From Ceratotherium simum simum (Eukaryota > Chordata > Mammalia > Perissodactyla > Rhinocerotidae), in contig NW_004454216.1 of NCBI RefSeq assembly GCF_000283155.1, positions 2,023,861 to 2,087,860 of the forward strand: DNA of 64,000 nucleotides, in the 5' to 3' direction. The notes beneath the pieces were generated by a model. That model was given only the letters and a program-made list of their open reading frames with translations. It was not told where the DNA came from and searched no databases. The translations under genes were made by a program, and so were the position numbers. Positions 13,023 to 25,152 of the stretch are shown one piece after another (positions within the stretch are counted from its first letter, which is position 1; each line of letters opens with the position of its first letter).

Positions 13023-16000
13023 CAAATTTTCTTTTTTTAATTAATAGACTTTATTTTTTGAACAGTTTTAGTTTTACATAAAAACGAGTGGAGAGGAGAG
13101 GGTTCCCGTATACACTTCCCTCCTCCTCAGTTTCCCCTATTATTAACATTTTACGTTATGTAGATTTGTTACAATCAAACCAATATTGATACATTATTAG
13201 TAATTAAAGTCTGTAGTTTGTGTTCTGGTTCAGTCTTTGTGTTGTATAGCCTGTGGGTTCTGACAAATGTATAATGACGTGTATCTATCATTACAGTGTC
13301 ATACAAAATAGTTTCACTGCCCTAAAAATTCCCTGAGCTCCACCTATTCATCCCTCCCTCCCACCAACCCTTGGCAACCATTGATTTATTTAAAATTTTT
13401 TTTTCACTGTTTCCATAGTTTTACCTCTTCTAGAATGTTATATAGTTGGAATCACACAGTATATAGTCTTTTCAGATTGGCTTTTTTCACTTAGCAATGT
13501 GCATTTAATGTGCCTGCTTACTTTTTTGTGGCATGATAGCTCATTTCTTATGGCACTGAATAATATTTCATTGTATGCATGTACCTCAGTTTGTTTACCC
13601 ATTCACCTATTGAAGGACACCTTGGTTCCTTCCAAGTTTCGGCAATTATGAATAAAGCTGCTCTAAACCTTCATGTGCAAGTTTTTGTGTGGGTATAAAT
13701 TTTCAACTCGTTTGGGTGATACCAAGTAGCACAATTGCTAGATTGTATGGTAAGAATATGTTTAGTTTTGCAAGAAACTGCCAAACTATCTTCCAAAGTG
13801 CGAAATAATTTTGTGTTTCCACCAGCAATGACTGAGAGTTCCTGTTGCTCCACATCCTCGTCAGCCTTTGGTGTTGTCAGTGTTTTGGATTTTAGTCATT
13901 CTAATAGGAGTGTAGTAATGTCTCGTTTTAATTTGCAGTTCCCTGACAATATATGATGTTGAGCATCTTTTCATATGCTTATTTGCCATCTGTATGTCTT
14001 CTTTGGTGAGGTGTCTGTTCAAGTCTTTTGCCCATATTTAATGATTGTTTTCTTACTGTTGAGTTTTAGGAGTTCTTTGTTTATTTTGGATGACAATACT
14101 TTATCAGATATGTGTTTTACAGAGGTTTTCTCCCGGTTTGTGAATTGTCTTTTCATTAGTGTCTTAGAGCAGAAGTTTTTAATTTTAATGAAAAGTTCAA
14201 TTTATAAATTTTTCCTCTCATGGATTGTGCTTTTGGTTTTGCATCTGAAAAGTCACTACCAAACCCGAGGACACCTAGATTTTCTCCTACGTTATCTTCT
14301 AGGTGTTTTATAGTTTTGCCTTCTACATTTAGGTCTGTGATCCATTTTGAGTTAATTTTTGTGAAAGGGGTAAGATCTCTGTCTAGATTTATTTCTTGGC
14401 ATGTGGCTGTCCAGTTGTTCCAGCACTATTTGTTGAAAAGACCGTCCTTTCTCCATTGAAATGCCTTTGTTCCTTTGTCAGATTGAGTATATTTAGTCGC
14501 TGTTTCTGGGCTCTCTATTCTGTTCTGGTGATCTGTTTGTTCTTTCTCCAGTATCACATTGTCTTTTTTTACTGTAGTTTGTAGTAAGTCTTGAAGTCAG
14601 TCAGTGTCAGTCTTTTGACTGTTCTTCTATATTATATTGACTATTTGATATCCACAGAATAACTTGCTGGGATTTTGGTTGGGATTGCATTGAACCTATA
14701 GATCATGTTAGGAAGAACTGATGTCTTGACAGTATTGAGTCCTCCTATCCATGACATGAAATATATTTCTGTTTATTTAGATCTTTGATTCTTTGCTCAG
14801 AGTTTTATAGTTTTCCTCATGTAAATTTTGTACTGACTTTGTTTTATTTATACCTAAGTATTTCGTTTTTTTGGAGTGCTAATGTAAATTGTATTGTGTT
14901 TTTAATTTCAAATTCCAATTGTTCATTGCTGGTGTATAAGAAAGCAGTTATCTTTTGTACCCTAATCTTGTATCCTGCAACCTTCCTGTAATCGCTTATT
15001 AGTTCCAGAAGATGTTTTTGTTGATTCCTTGAGATTTTTTACATAGACAGTCATGTCATCTGTGAACAAAGATAGTTTTATTTCTTCTTTCCCAATCTGT
15101 GTACCTTTTATTTCTGTTTTTTGTCTTATTGCATCCTATACAATGTTAAATAGGAGTGGTGAGAAGAGTCTTTTTTGCCTTGTTCCTGATCTTAGCAGGA
15201 AAACATCTAGTTTCTCCCCATTAAGTAAAATGTTAGCTGTAGATTTTTTGTAGATGTTCTTTATCAAGTTGAAAATATTTCCCTCCATTCCTAGTTTGCT
15301 GAGAGTTTTTATCATGAATGATGTTGAATTTTGTCAAATACTTTTTCTGCCTCTATAGATATGATCAGGTAATTTTTCTTCTTTAGCCAGTTGATGTGAT
15401 GGCTTATATTGATTTTGAATGTTGAACCAGCCTTGCATACCTAGAATAAATCCCATTTGGCCGTGGTGTATAATTCTTGATATACATTTTTGGATTCAAT
15501 TTGCTAGTATTTTGTTGAGGATTTTTGCGTCTTTGTTCATGAGAGATACTGGTCTGTAGATTTTCTTTCTTGTAATGTCGTTGTCTGGTTTTCGTATTAG
15601 GATAATGCTGGCCTCATAGAATGAATTAGGACATATTCCCTTTGCTTCTATCTCCTAGAAGAGACTGTAAGGAATTGATATAGTTTCTTCCTTAAATGTT
15701 TGATGGAATTTACCAATGAACCCATCTAGGTGTGGTGCTTTCTGTTTTGGAAGGTGATTAATTATTAATTCAAATTGTTTAATAAATATAGACCTATTCA
15801 GATTATCTATTTCTCCTTGTATGTGTTTTGTTCTATTGTGTCTTTCAAGGAATTGGTCCATTTCATCTAGGTTATCAAATTTGTGAATACAGAGTTTGTC
15901 ATAGTATTCCTTTATTATTATTTTAATGTCCATGAGATCTATGGTGATGGCCTCTCCTTGATTTTTTATATTAGTAATTTATATTTTCTCTCTTCTTTTC

Positions 16001-16916
16001 TTAGTTAACCTGGCTAGAAGTTTATCAGTTTTATTGATCTTTTCAAGGAACTAGCTTTTGTTGATTTTTCTCTGTTGATTTCCTGTTTTCACTTTCTTCT
16101 CTGTTTTTATTATTTCTTTTCTCCTGCTTACTTTGGATTTAAGTTTGTTCTTTTTCTAGTTTTCTAACATGCGAGCTTAGGTTATTCATTTTGGATTTTC
16201 TTCTTATCTAATGTATGCCATCATTGCCATAAATTTCCCTGTAAACACTGCTTTCACTCTGTCCCACAAATTTTGATTTAGCTCAAAATATTTTTTGTTT
16301 TCTCTTGAGACTTAACTCGTGTGTTATTTAGAAGTATGTTGTTTAAGCTCCAAGTATCTTGGGGTTTTTCTAGTTACTTTTCTGTTGTTGATTAATTTCA
16401 TTGTGGTGTGAGAGCATACTTTGTATGATGTTTAGTTTTTAAAGTTTGCTAAGGTATGTTTTATGGCCAGAATTAGATCTATCTTGGTGAATGTTCTATT
16501 TGAGCTTGAGAAGAATGTGTATTCTGCTGTTGTTGGATAGTTTTCTATAAATGTTAATTAGATCCAGTTGATTAGTAGTGTCATTCAGTTCAACTATGTC
16601 CTTATTGATTTTCTGCTTGCTGGATCTATCAATAAGTGATAAAGGGATGTTGAAGTCTCTAACTGTAATAGTGGATTTGTCTATTTCTCCTTGTGATTCT
16701 ATCAGTTTTTGCCTCAATTATTTTGACGCTGTGTTGTTAGGCACATACACATTAAGAATTGTTATGTCTCCTTGGAGAATTGATCCCTTTTTCATTCTGT
16801 AATGCCCCTCTTTATCCCTGATAAAGTCTGAAGTCTCCATTGTCTAAAATTAATACAACTACTCCAGCTTCTGATTAATCTTAGTATGGTATATTGTTCT
16901 CTGTTCCTTTACTTTT
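13023..16916 (-). mobile_element. Middle L1 LINE, antisense: 3' end through ORF2
   Basis: Reversed L1 with its 3' UTR at about 13030-13600 (GTCATACAAAATAGTTTCAC, CACCTATTCATCCCTCC) and ORF2 upstream. On the - strand the conceptual product shows decayed ORF2p pieces: ITVRDFNIPLSLIDRSSKQK (endonuclease end) near 16600-16670, and LPKQKAPHLDGFIGKFHQTF (start of the reverse transcriptase domain) near 15690-15750. Stops and frameshifts break it. The text halts near 16916 and continues at 18885, so a younger L1 interrupts it. With the part up to 21886 the element approaches full length. Confidence 0.85.
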
Positions 16917-18884
16917 CTTTTTATTTTATGAAAAATATATAACATTAAATTTACAATCTTAACTATTTTTTCTGCTTTTTATTTTTCTGAACTCTTTTTA
17001 TTTCTTTTTGCTTCCAGCTTTATTGAGGTATACCTGACAAATAAAATCGTATATATTTAAAGTGTACAACATGATGGTCTGATATATGTATGCACTGTGA
17101 AATGATTGCCCCGATCAGGTTAATTAACATATCCATGACCTTAACGTAGTTACTTTTTTTTGGGTTTGTGGTGAGAACACTTAAGATCTACTCTCTCAGC
17201 AAATTTCAAGCATACAATATAGTATTATTAACTGTAGTTACCATGCTGTACATTAGCTCCTCAGACATTCATCTTTTAACTGAAGCCTTGTACCCTTTGG
17301 ACCAGCATGTCTCCATTTCCCCATCTCTCTCAGCCCCTTGTAACCACGATTTTACTCTCTGTTTTTATAAATTTGACTTTTTTTTTTTAAGGATCCCACA
17401 TATAAGTGAGCTTATGCTTTGTTTCCTTTGACATTCAGAAGTTTTTAACTTTGATGTAGTCTCATTTGTCTATTTTTGCTTCAGTTGCTTGTGCTTTTTA
17501 GTGTCACCAAAAAAAGGAAATCCTGTCACTTGCCACAAAATGGATGAACCTCAAGGACATTGTGCTAAGCGAAATAAGACAGTTAACCATTGCCAACTCC
17601 AGTGTCCTGAAACTTTTCCCCCATGTTTTCTTCTAGGATTTTTATAGTTTTAGGTCTTATATTTAGATCTTTAATGCATTTTGAGTTAATTTTTGTGTGT
17701 GGTGTAAGGTCAGGGTCCGTCTTAATTCTTTTGCTTGTGGATATCGTTTTCCCAGCACTGTTTGCTTAAGAGACTGTCCTTTCTCCATTGTGTGTAGCCT
17801 TGGCACCCTTGTTGAAAATCATGTGGCCAGATACATAAGGGTTTATTTCTTGTTTCTCTATACTGTTTCAGTGGTCTGTATATCTGTCTTTCTGCTAATT
17901 GCATGCTGTCTTGCTTTGTAGTTTGTTTTCAAATCAAGAAGTGTGAGACTTCCAACTTACATTCTTCTTTTTCAAGATTATTTTGGCTATTTGGGGTCCC
18001 TTGAGATTCTTTATAAATTTTAGTATTTTGTTTTTTTGTTACTGCAAAAAATGGATTTTTGTAGGGATTGCATTGAATCTGTAGATGGCATTGGGTAGTA
18101 TGGACATTTTAATGATATTAAGTCTTCCAATCTATAAACATGGGACGTCTTTCCATATTTCTATTTTTGTTTTATAGTTTTCAGTGTACAGCTCTTTCAC
18201 CTCCTTGGTTAGGTTTTTTCCTAAGTTTTTTTTTTTCTTTTTTGGTGCTATAGTAAATGAGATTGCTTTCTTTTTGATTGATCATTGTTAGTGTATAGAA
18301 AAACAACTGATTTTTGAGTGTTCGTTTTGTGTCCTGAAACTTTGCTAGAATTGTTTCTTAGTTCTACTACTTCTTTTCCAATTTGGATGCCTTTTATTAT
18401 GTATTTTTCTTGTGTAAGTGCTCTGGCTAGGGTTTCAGGTACTATGTTGAGTAACAGTGGCAAGAGAAGGCGTCCTTGCCTTGTTCCTGATTTTAGAGGA
18501 AAAGCTTTCAGTTTTTCACCATTGGGTATGCTATTGACTTGTGGACTTTTCATATGTAACTTTTATTATGTTGAGATAGTTTCCTTCTATTCCTAGTTTA
18601 TTGAGCATTCTTATCATTAGAGAGTATTGAATTCTGTTAAATGCTTTTTCTGCGTCAGTTGAGATGATCGTTTGGGTTTTGTCCTCATGTTGCTAATGTA
18701 GTATATTACATTGATTGATTTTCATTTGTAGAACCATCCTTACATTGCAGGTATAAAACTTGGTCATGATGTATAATACTTTCAATGTGCTGTTGAGTTT
18801 GATTTGCTAGTATTTTGTTGATGGGTTTTGCATCAATATTCATCAGGGATGTTGATCTGTAGTTTTCTTTTCTTGTGTCCATCG
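16917..18884 (-). mobile_element. Inner L1 LINE, antisense, rearranged
   Basis: Reversed L1 3' UTR at 17013-17400 (CCAGCTTTATTGAGGTATAC and on), then ORF2. The - strand frame at 18248-18553 reads [17 protein letters not shown], typical of the ORF2p reverse transcriptase, followed by decay. CTTTACTTTT (16907-16916) and CTTTGCTTTT (18885-18894) flank it as a probable target duplication. The stretch about 17430-17582 is rearranged: most of the ORF2 C-terminus is missing and a short block of it lies inverted. Confidence 0.8.
17520..17582 (+). mobile_element. Inverted L1 ORF2 C-terminal block
   Basis: On the + strand this reads WMNLKDIVLSEIRQ, the conserved ORF2p C-terminal segment (compare WMELEDIMLSEISLTERQ on the - strand near 31000). 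The flanking L1 text on both sides is on the - strand. It is therefore a short inverted piece of the segment missing from its normal place. Confidence 0.8.
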
Positions 18885-19219
18885 CTTTGCTTTTAATATA
18901 TCTGTGTTTTTGAAATTAAAGTGGGTTTCTTATAGATTATATATAGTGGGGTCTTTTTAAAATTTATTTTAAAATTATTTTTATTTCTTTAAACTGAGAT
19001 ATAATTGAAGTATAACATTGTGTAAATTTAATGTTGTTGGTTTTTTTTTAACCCATTGACTGTTTCTGACTTTCATGTGGTATATTTAGGCCATTGATAT
19101 TTAAAGAGATTATTAATATAGTTGGATCATGCTTTTACTGTATTTGTTTCTGTTTCTATTTGTTGCCCTTGTTCTTTGTTTCTTCTTTTGTCTTCTATTC
19201 TTCTGCCTTCTCTGTTTTT
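18885..19219 (-). mobile_element. Middle L1 resumed (upstream of ORF2 endonuclease region)
   Basis: Text resumes with CTTTTAATATATCTGTGTTT, then AAAGTGGGTTTCTTATAG, exactly where the segment ending at 16916 should continue. About 18953-19045 is foreign: a short L1 3'-end piece (GAGATATAATTGAAGTATAA). Confidence 0.7.
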
Positions 19220-19461
19220 TTTGTGTGTTTGAGGAAGATCAGCCCTGAGCTAACATGCGATGCAAATCCTCCTCTTTTTTGCGGAGGAAGATTGGCACTG
19301 GGCTAACATCTGTGCCCATCTTCTTCTACTTTATACGGGACACCGCCACAGCATGGCTTGACAAGCGGTGCATCAGTGCGCGCCTGGGATCTGAACCTGC
19401 GAACCCCAGGCCACCAAAGCAGAGCATGTGCACTTACTGGCTGTGCCACCCGGCCAGCCCC
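19220..19461 (-). mobile_element. ERE SINE, antisense, perfect 17-bp TSD
   Basis: Target-site duplication CTGCCTTCTCTGTTTTT at 19203-19219 and 19462-19478, identical. Two CT(G)GGCTAACATCTG-type modules, box-B complement GGATCTGAACC, head near CGGCCAGCC. The identical flanks suggest a fairly recent insertion into the middle L1. Confidence 0.95.
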
Positions 19462-19478
19462 CTGCCTTCTCTGTTTTT

Positions 19479-21886
19479 AATTGAGCATTTTATATGATTT
19501 TGTTTTTTCTCATCTCTTATCATATCTATTATACTTTTTTTTTTAACCTTTTTTGGTGGTTGTTCTTGAGGCTACAATATACATTTAAAACATTTTGAAG
19601 TCCACTTTTAAGTAACAGTGTACTACTTCATGGATAGTACAAGTACCTTATGACAGAGTGTTCCCAATTCCTCTTTCCCATTCCATATAATATTGCTGTC
19701 ATTAATTTCGCTAATCCGTAAGGTATAATCACTGAATACAGTTATTATTATTTTGAACAAAGTATTATCTGTTAGATCAATTAAGAATTGATTAAAAATA
19801 AAATATATTTTATTTTTCTTATTTTTATGCTCTTTGTTTCTTTATGTAGATCTGAGTTTCTTACCTATGTCATTTTCTAATGAGTTTTTTATTTTAACAT
19901 TTCTTGGATGGCAGGTCCCCTGTTGACAAATTCTGTCAATTATGGTTTTTCTGAGAAAGTCTTTATTTCTCTTTTACACTTGAAGGATAACTTCCCTGGA
20001 TACAGAATTCTAGATTGGTGGCTTTTTTTCTTTCAACATTTTAAATGTTTTACTTCACTCTCTTCTTGCTTGTGTGACTTTTGAAGAGAAGTTTAATGTA
20101 ATTCTTATCTTTGCTTGTCTGTAGGTGAGATTTTTTTCCCCCTCCTCTGGCTTCTTTCAAGATTTCCTCTTTGTCTTTGATCTTTTGTGTTTTGAATGTG
20201 ATATGCTTAGGTGCAGATTTTTTGGTATTTACCTTCTTTTATGTTCTTTGGACTTGTGCATTTGTGATTTGGTGTCTGACATTAATGTCAGGAAATTCTC
20301 AGTCATTGCTTCAAATGCTTTTTCTGTTCTTTTTTCTCTTCTCCTTGTGGTAGTCCCATTATGTATGTATTACACCTTTTGTAATTGTCCCCCAGTTCTT
20401 GGATATTCTATTCTGTCTTTTTCATTCTTTTTTCTCTTTGCATTTCAGTTTTGGAAGTTTCTGTTGACATTTCTTCAAACTTACTGATTCTTTCGTTGGC
20501 CATGTCCAGTATTGATGAGCCCATCAAAGGCGTTGTTAATTTCTGTTATAAATGTTTTTGATTTCTAGCATTTCCTTTGGCATTTTTCTTAGAGTTTCCA
20601 TCTCTTTCTGCTTCCATTACCATCTGTTCTTGTGTGTTATCCTTTTTTTTTTTCATTAGAGCCCTTAGTGTATTCATCATAGTTGCTTTAAATTCCAAGT
20701 CTGATATTTCAACATCTCTGCTATATTTGAGTGGTTCTGATGCCTGCTCTGTGTATTCCTGCTCAGATTTTTGTCTTTTAGAATGCCTTATAACTTTTGT
20801 TGAAAGCTGGATGCTGAGTATGATGAGCTGATGTAATGATGATATGCTGAGTAAAAATTACTTAGGTAAATAGGCCCTTAGTGTAAGATTTTATGTTTAT
20901 CTGGCAACAGTAGACTGCATTTATTGTTTGCTGTACCTGTAAGTGTCAGAAGCTAAAATTTCCTCTGGTTTCCTTTTATTTTGTCTCTCCTGTTGTCTTG
21001 GTTTTCCTGAGAGACTTCTTAAATAAAGTCTGAGACACGCTTTCCTTTCCATTGTATTTTTATTTTCGTGTTATTATCGAGGAGCCCTGTTTGTATGGTG
21101 GTAAGGTGTGGAGGGAGGGGAATGTTCTGTAGTCCTAAAATTAGGTCTCAGTCTCTTAGTGAGTTTGTGTTCTGGGCTTGATGTTTATAAATGCTTCTCA
21201 GTTTTTTGTTCTTCTTCTCCTCCCCTCCCTGCACCCCCACCTCCCCAATAGGTGAGACAAGAAGGCTAGAGGGGGCTGGAGTTTTATCTTTCTCTTCTTT
21301 CACGTGGAAGGCTAGATGAGATTGTAATTGGATATTTCCCTCCCCTGCCTTGAAAGTCTAACGAAGGCTAGAGTTGGGAATTGCCTTTCCCCCCAATTCA
21401 GTTAGCTCTGGGGGAATAGTTTTCCTTGAGGGCAGGTCTTAAGAAGAACAGAATGCTCTGGACCTATTTTTAAATGGCTATTTTTTTCCCTCCTCCTGCT
21501 TCCAGCAGATTTTTCTTAGATGTTCACTGTTAGAACCTGGTATGGCTCCCGGAAGTAAAACTGAGACAAGTGTGGGCCCCCCTCTGTAGTTTTTAACTGT
21601 CAGACTTGCTCACACCACACCTCCGTCAATTACAGTTTAGGTTTTCCTGGACTAATACTGGCTTCACAAGGAATTTCTGCTCCTGGGCTTCTGTTCCAGT
21701 ACGCTGTGATTCTGTGTATCCGCTTGTCTCCAGTTTTTAGGGCAGCAACGGTTTGCCCTGGGACCTCAATTCTCCGATAGATGCAAGAAGAACTGTTGCT
21801 TTTCAGTTTGTTTAGGTCTTTTCTTGTGAAGATGGGAGGGACAACTTCCAGCCTCCTTACATGCTAGACTGGAGACCAGAAGTTTT
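19479..21886 (-). mobile_element. Middle L1 5' region (ORF1/5' UTR-like), antisense
   Basis: Reversed upstream L1 text: TTCTTGAGGCTACAATATAC, GAGAAAGTCTTTATTTCTC, GATACAGAATTCTAGATTGG, TTTTGTTGAAAGCTGGATGC. From about 20900 to 21886 it is less AT-rich and resembles an L1 5' UTR, which I recognise less securely. No intact ORF1 is visible. The + strand ORFs (e.g. 20125-20487) are antisense frames. Confidence 0.65.
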
Positions 21887-22960
21887 TCCTTTGCTCATTT
21901 TTAAATTGATTTCTTTTTATTGTTGAATAGAGTTCTTTATTCTGGATACAGATCTCCTTATCAGACATATGATTTACAGATGTTTTCTCCAGTCAGTGGA
22001 TTGTCTGTTTTCTTCATAGTGTCCTTTGAAGCACAATATTTTTTATTTTGATGAAGTCCAATTTATTTATTTTTTCTTTTGTTGATTGTGTTCTTGGTGT
22101 TATTTATCTAAGAATCTTTGGCTAACCCAACGTCACAAAAGTTTACTCTTATGATTTCTTCTAAGAATTTTATCGTTTAGCCTCTTAAATTTAGGTCTGT
22201 GATCCATTTGGAGTTAATGTCTGTGTCTGGTGTACGGATAGGGTCCAAATTCAGTCTATGGCAGGTGGATATCCAGTTGTCCAACATCCATTTGTTGAAA
22301 AGATTATTCTTTTCCTATTGAATTGTCTTGGCACCCTTATCAAAAATCTGTTGGCTATAAGGCTATAAATGTAGGCATTTCTGGGCTCTAAATTCTATTC
22401 CATTCATCCATGTGTCTATCTTTATGCCAGTACCACACTGACTTGGTTATTAGCTTTGTCGTAAGATATGAAATCTGGAAGTGTGAGTCTTCTACCTTTT
22501 TTCTTCTTTTGCAAGATTATTTTGGCTATTCTGAGTCCCTTGCATTTCTATATGAATTTTAGGGTCATCTTGTCATTATCTTTTAAAAAAAAAAAAGGCA
22601 GCTGGAAATTTGATAGGGTTGCATTGAATCTGTTGATCAATTTTGGGAACATTGTCATGTTAACATTAACTCTTATAATCTATGATTATGGAATGTCTTT
22701 TTCTTTATTTATATCTTTCTTAATTTCTTTTGTTTGTAGTTTTCAATATACAGGCTTACACTCTTGTTAAATTTATTCCGAAGTATTTTATTCTTTTTGA
22801 TGCTGTATCAAATGGAACTTGTTTTCTTAAGTTTGTTTTTGGAGTGTTTTTTGCTAGTGCTTGATTATTTTGATACCTTTTCAGTATGTAATTTTAACCT
22901 GTGTTTGGAGTTCATTTTTATATTAGGCTTGGTTAAATTTTATAAATGGTCGCCCTAAGA
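21887..22960 (-). mobile_element. Outer L1M LINE, 5' part, antisense
   Basis: It begins TCCTTTGCTCATTTTTAAAT and continues with ORF2-derived reversed text (GTGATCCATTTGGAGTTAAT, TTGCAAGATTATTTTGGCTA, TTGCATTGAATCTGTTGATC). This is the continuation expected for the element whose 3' part is at 11898-12740. Confidence 0.75.
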
Positions 22961-23509
22961 TAAAAAGATCTATCAACCAGATAGAGCGTGGTGGTGGGAC
23001 ACAGCGATTCCTGAGTTCTGAGGTATGATTTCTGTTTTACTTAAATTATTTGAAATAAACTTCATTGTTAACCCCCAACTAGTCTCTTCTGGTTCCTTAA
23101 TGTGCTTGGTGATTATAATATCTGAAGGTACTTATCAATGCCTCTTTGCCATCGTTACTAGTTTTTCATTTTCCTTAAGCTCAAAAAGTATTGAATAGAG
23201 CCCTTTATTAAATTGGACAATTTATTTCACCTCTACAAATTTGTTTCCTGTTGGTAAGATGTAGGAGGAAATAGTTAATACTTATATAAGGTTTTTTCTC
23301 AGAATCATGTGAGAGAACTTACATAAAATAGCTTGTTAAAACTGTGAAGCAGTATCCAAATATCAGAGGCCTTCTCTCCAAATTAGATTTGGTCATCTCT
23401 AGCTTGGGTTAATCTAGCCAGATTTATGTGAATAAGCTCTATTACGTTACCTTACCTTTCCACTAAAAAACCTTCATTGACTTTTTGAGTTACAGGATCA
23501 AGTGTAAAC

Positions 23510-23690
23510 TAAGGCTAGGCAACTCAATCTGTATATGGTATGTGCAAAGGACTAAATTAGTTGTTGTGTAGGTCAGAAGAAGGGATACAATGCAATCTGT
23601 GCATTCAAGGAGTTTACAATCCGTATAGGATGACAAGACAAACACTTGGAATGTGAAGTATTAAGGAGATATCGTGTATTTTAGTATCAG
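23510..23690 (-). mobile_element. L2 3'-end fragment, antisense
   Basis: CAAGGAGTTTACAATCCGTA and GATGACAAGACAAACAC match the reversed L2 3' end. Diverged. Confidence 0.5.
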
Positions 23691-24040
23691 ATATGGGAGT
23701 TCATGATTTGTATGATGGAATATCTTCCTGTAGATTCCCCTCAAAGTTGTGGTTACGTAAAGTCCTAGAGAACCTGCATGGTTTATATTCATAGTCACTA
23801 TTTGGGCTAAATAACAACTAAGCTGAACTTCAGGGCTTATTGATGAGAATTTTTGTCTGATCATTGCCGTGTAGTACCTGACTCTTGGTGATGCTTCCAT
23901 ATTGAGTAGGAAAAACTTGGGGGGGGGGGTTTGGGGGGAGAAGGGAATTATGCGTGGGGACTTTTCAGTTGGATTGGTGGGTTCTTTCACATCACTGTAT
24001 CTTGCAAAGCTTTATTAAGGTAACCGTTGTATCTTCCTCA

Positions 24041-24109
24041 GTTCTTTCATTGACATATACTCTTAAGAATATTCTTTCATTGACATACTTAAGAGTATAG
24101 TGAAAGAAT
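24041..24109. repeat. Compound direct and inverted repeat
   Basis: TTCTTTCATTGACATA occurs twice (about 24043-24058 and 24073-24088). TATACTCTTAAG (24056-24067) is the exact reverse complement of CTTAAGAGTATA (24088-24099). ATTCTTTCA (24071-24079) pairs with TGAAAGAAT (24101-24109). Two alternative stem-loops are possible. I see no repeat family that explains it. Confidence 0.85.
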
Positions 24110-24617
24110 TCAGAGATATTAAATAGCACATTATTCTATTATCCATGTAGGGATGCCTTCATTAACATGTTGACTGAGGACAAAGGTTTGTTTTGTTTTA
24201 AACAAAGTCACCTTGAATTCAGAGGAATTGGAGGTTTTATTTTTCTCATCACTGTTTTAATACACTGATAGCAAGGAAGAGATGAAGTAGTAGCCTGAGA
24301 GTTTAGTTGGGTTGTATTCTGGTGGTATATAGTAGGATGATGTGTCCCCTTTCTAATTTCTTATTAGTAAGAAAAAAAAGGAGTTTTTGTTTACGTATTC
24401 AGAAAGCTAATGGTCCCAGAAAGGAATTGAATCCTGCTAGTTAAGATCCAACTTAATTGTGTACTCTTTCATGAAAAATCTTTTAAATCTCAGGCAAAAG
24501 TGTTCTTTCTCTTTTTCAAAGCTCTCACATCATTTTTTTTTTGATACCTTTATTGGCACTTAACATTTTCTGTCATGTAGTATCATTATTTGCATACTGT
24601 ATACTTGTCTTATTTTG

Positions 24618-24819
24618 TGAGGAAGATCAGCCCTGAGCTAACCTCCGTGCCAGTCTTCTTTTTTTTTTTTTTGCTGAGGAAGACTGGCCCTGAGCTAACA
24701 TCCATGCTGATCTTCCTCCGCTTTATGTGGGACGCCGCCACAGCATGGCCTGGATCCGAACCCCGGGCCACTAGCAGCAGAGCACGCACACTTAACCCCT
24801 ACGCCACGGGGCCGGCCCC
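24618..24819 (-). mobile_element. ERE SINE, antisense, 15-bp TSD
   Basis: Target-site duplication ACTTGTCTTATTTTG at 24603-24617 and 24820-24834, identical. Body with two antisense modules, box-B complement GGATCCGAACC, head GGGGCCGGCCC. About 202 bases, shorter than the other copies between body and head. Confidence 0.95.
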
Positions 24820-24936
24820 ACTTGTCTTATTTTGAATTATAAGTGCTTTCAGTATTGAGATCCTGTTTTATTGCCATTGTGTTCCCCAAGCATATAGTAA
24901 TAAATGAAAGTTGATGGCATTGAGTTAACATTTCGT

Positions 24937-25152
24937 TGCGGTAGTTAGAGCATGGGCTTAGGAATCTGACACACCTGGTTTAAATATTGCCTCTTCTCTT
25001 CCATAGCAAATTCCTTAATCCCTCTATGCCTTCACCCCTCTGTAAATGGGGATAATAATGTTGTCTATTTGATTGCTTTGTGGAGAGGATTAAATGAAGT
25101 CACAAAGATAAAGCTTTTAGCTCTGTGCTTGGCTCTTGATTCTCAATAATCT
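24937..25152 (+). mobile_element. MIR SINE, sense
   Basis: Near-complete order: GTAGTTAGAGCATGGGCTTA, GGTTTAAATATTGCCTC, CTGTAAATGGGGATAATAAT, GAGGATTAAATGAAGTCA. Confidence 0.8.

Noticed and set aside
15655..15933. Minus-strand 92-codon ORF
   Set aside because: Matches L1 ORF2p around the start of the reverse transcriptase domain; pseudogenised retrotransposon.
18248..18553. Minus-strand ORF as a possible gene
   Set aside because: It encodes a decayed L1 ORF2p reverse transcriptase segment within a nested L1.
20125..20487. 120-codon plus-strand ORF rich in Phe, Leu and Cys
   Set aside because: Antisense frame of L1 5'-region text; the membrane-like composition comes from T-rich DNA.
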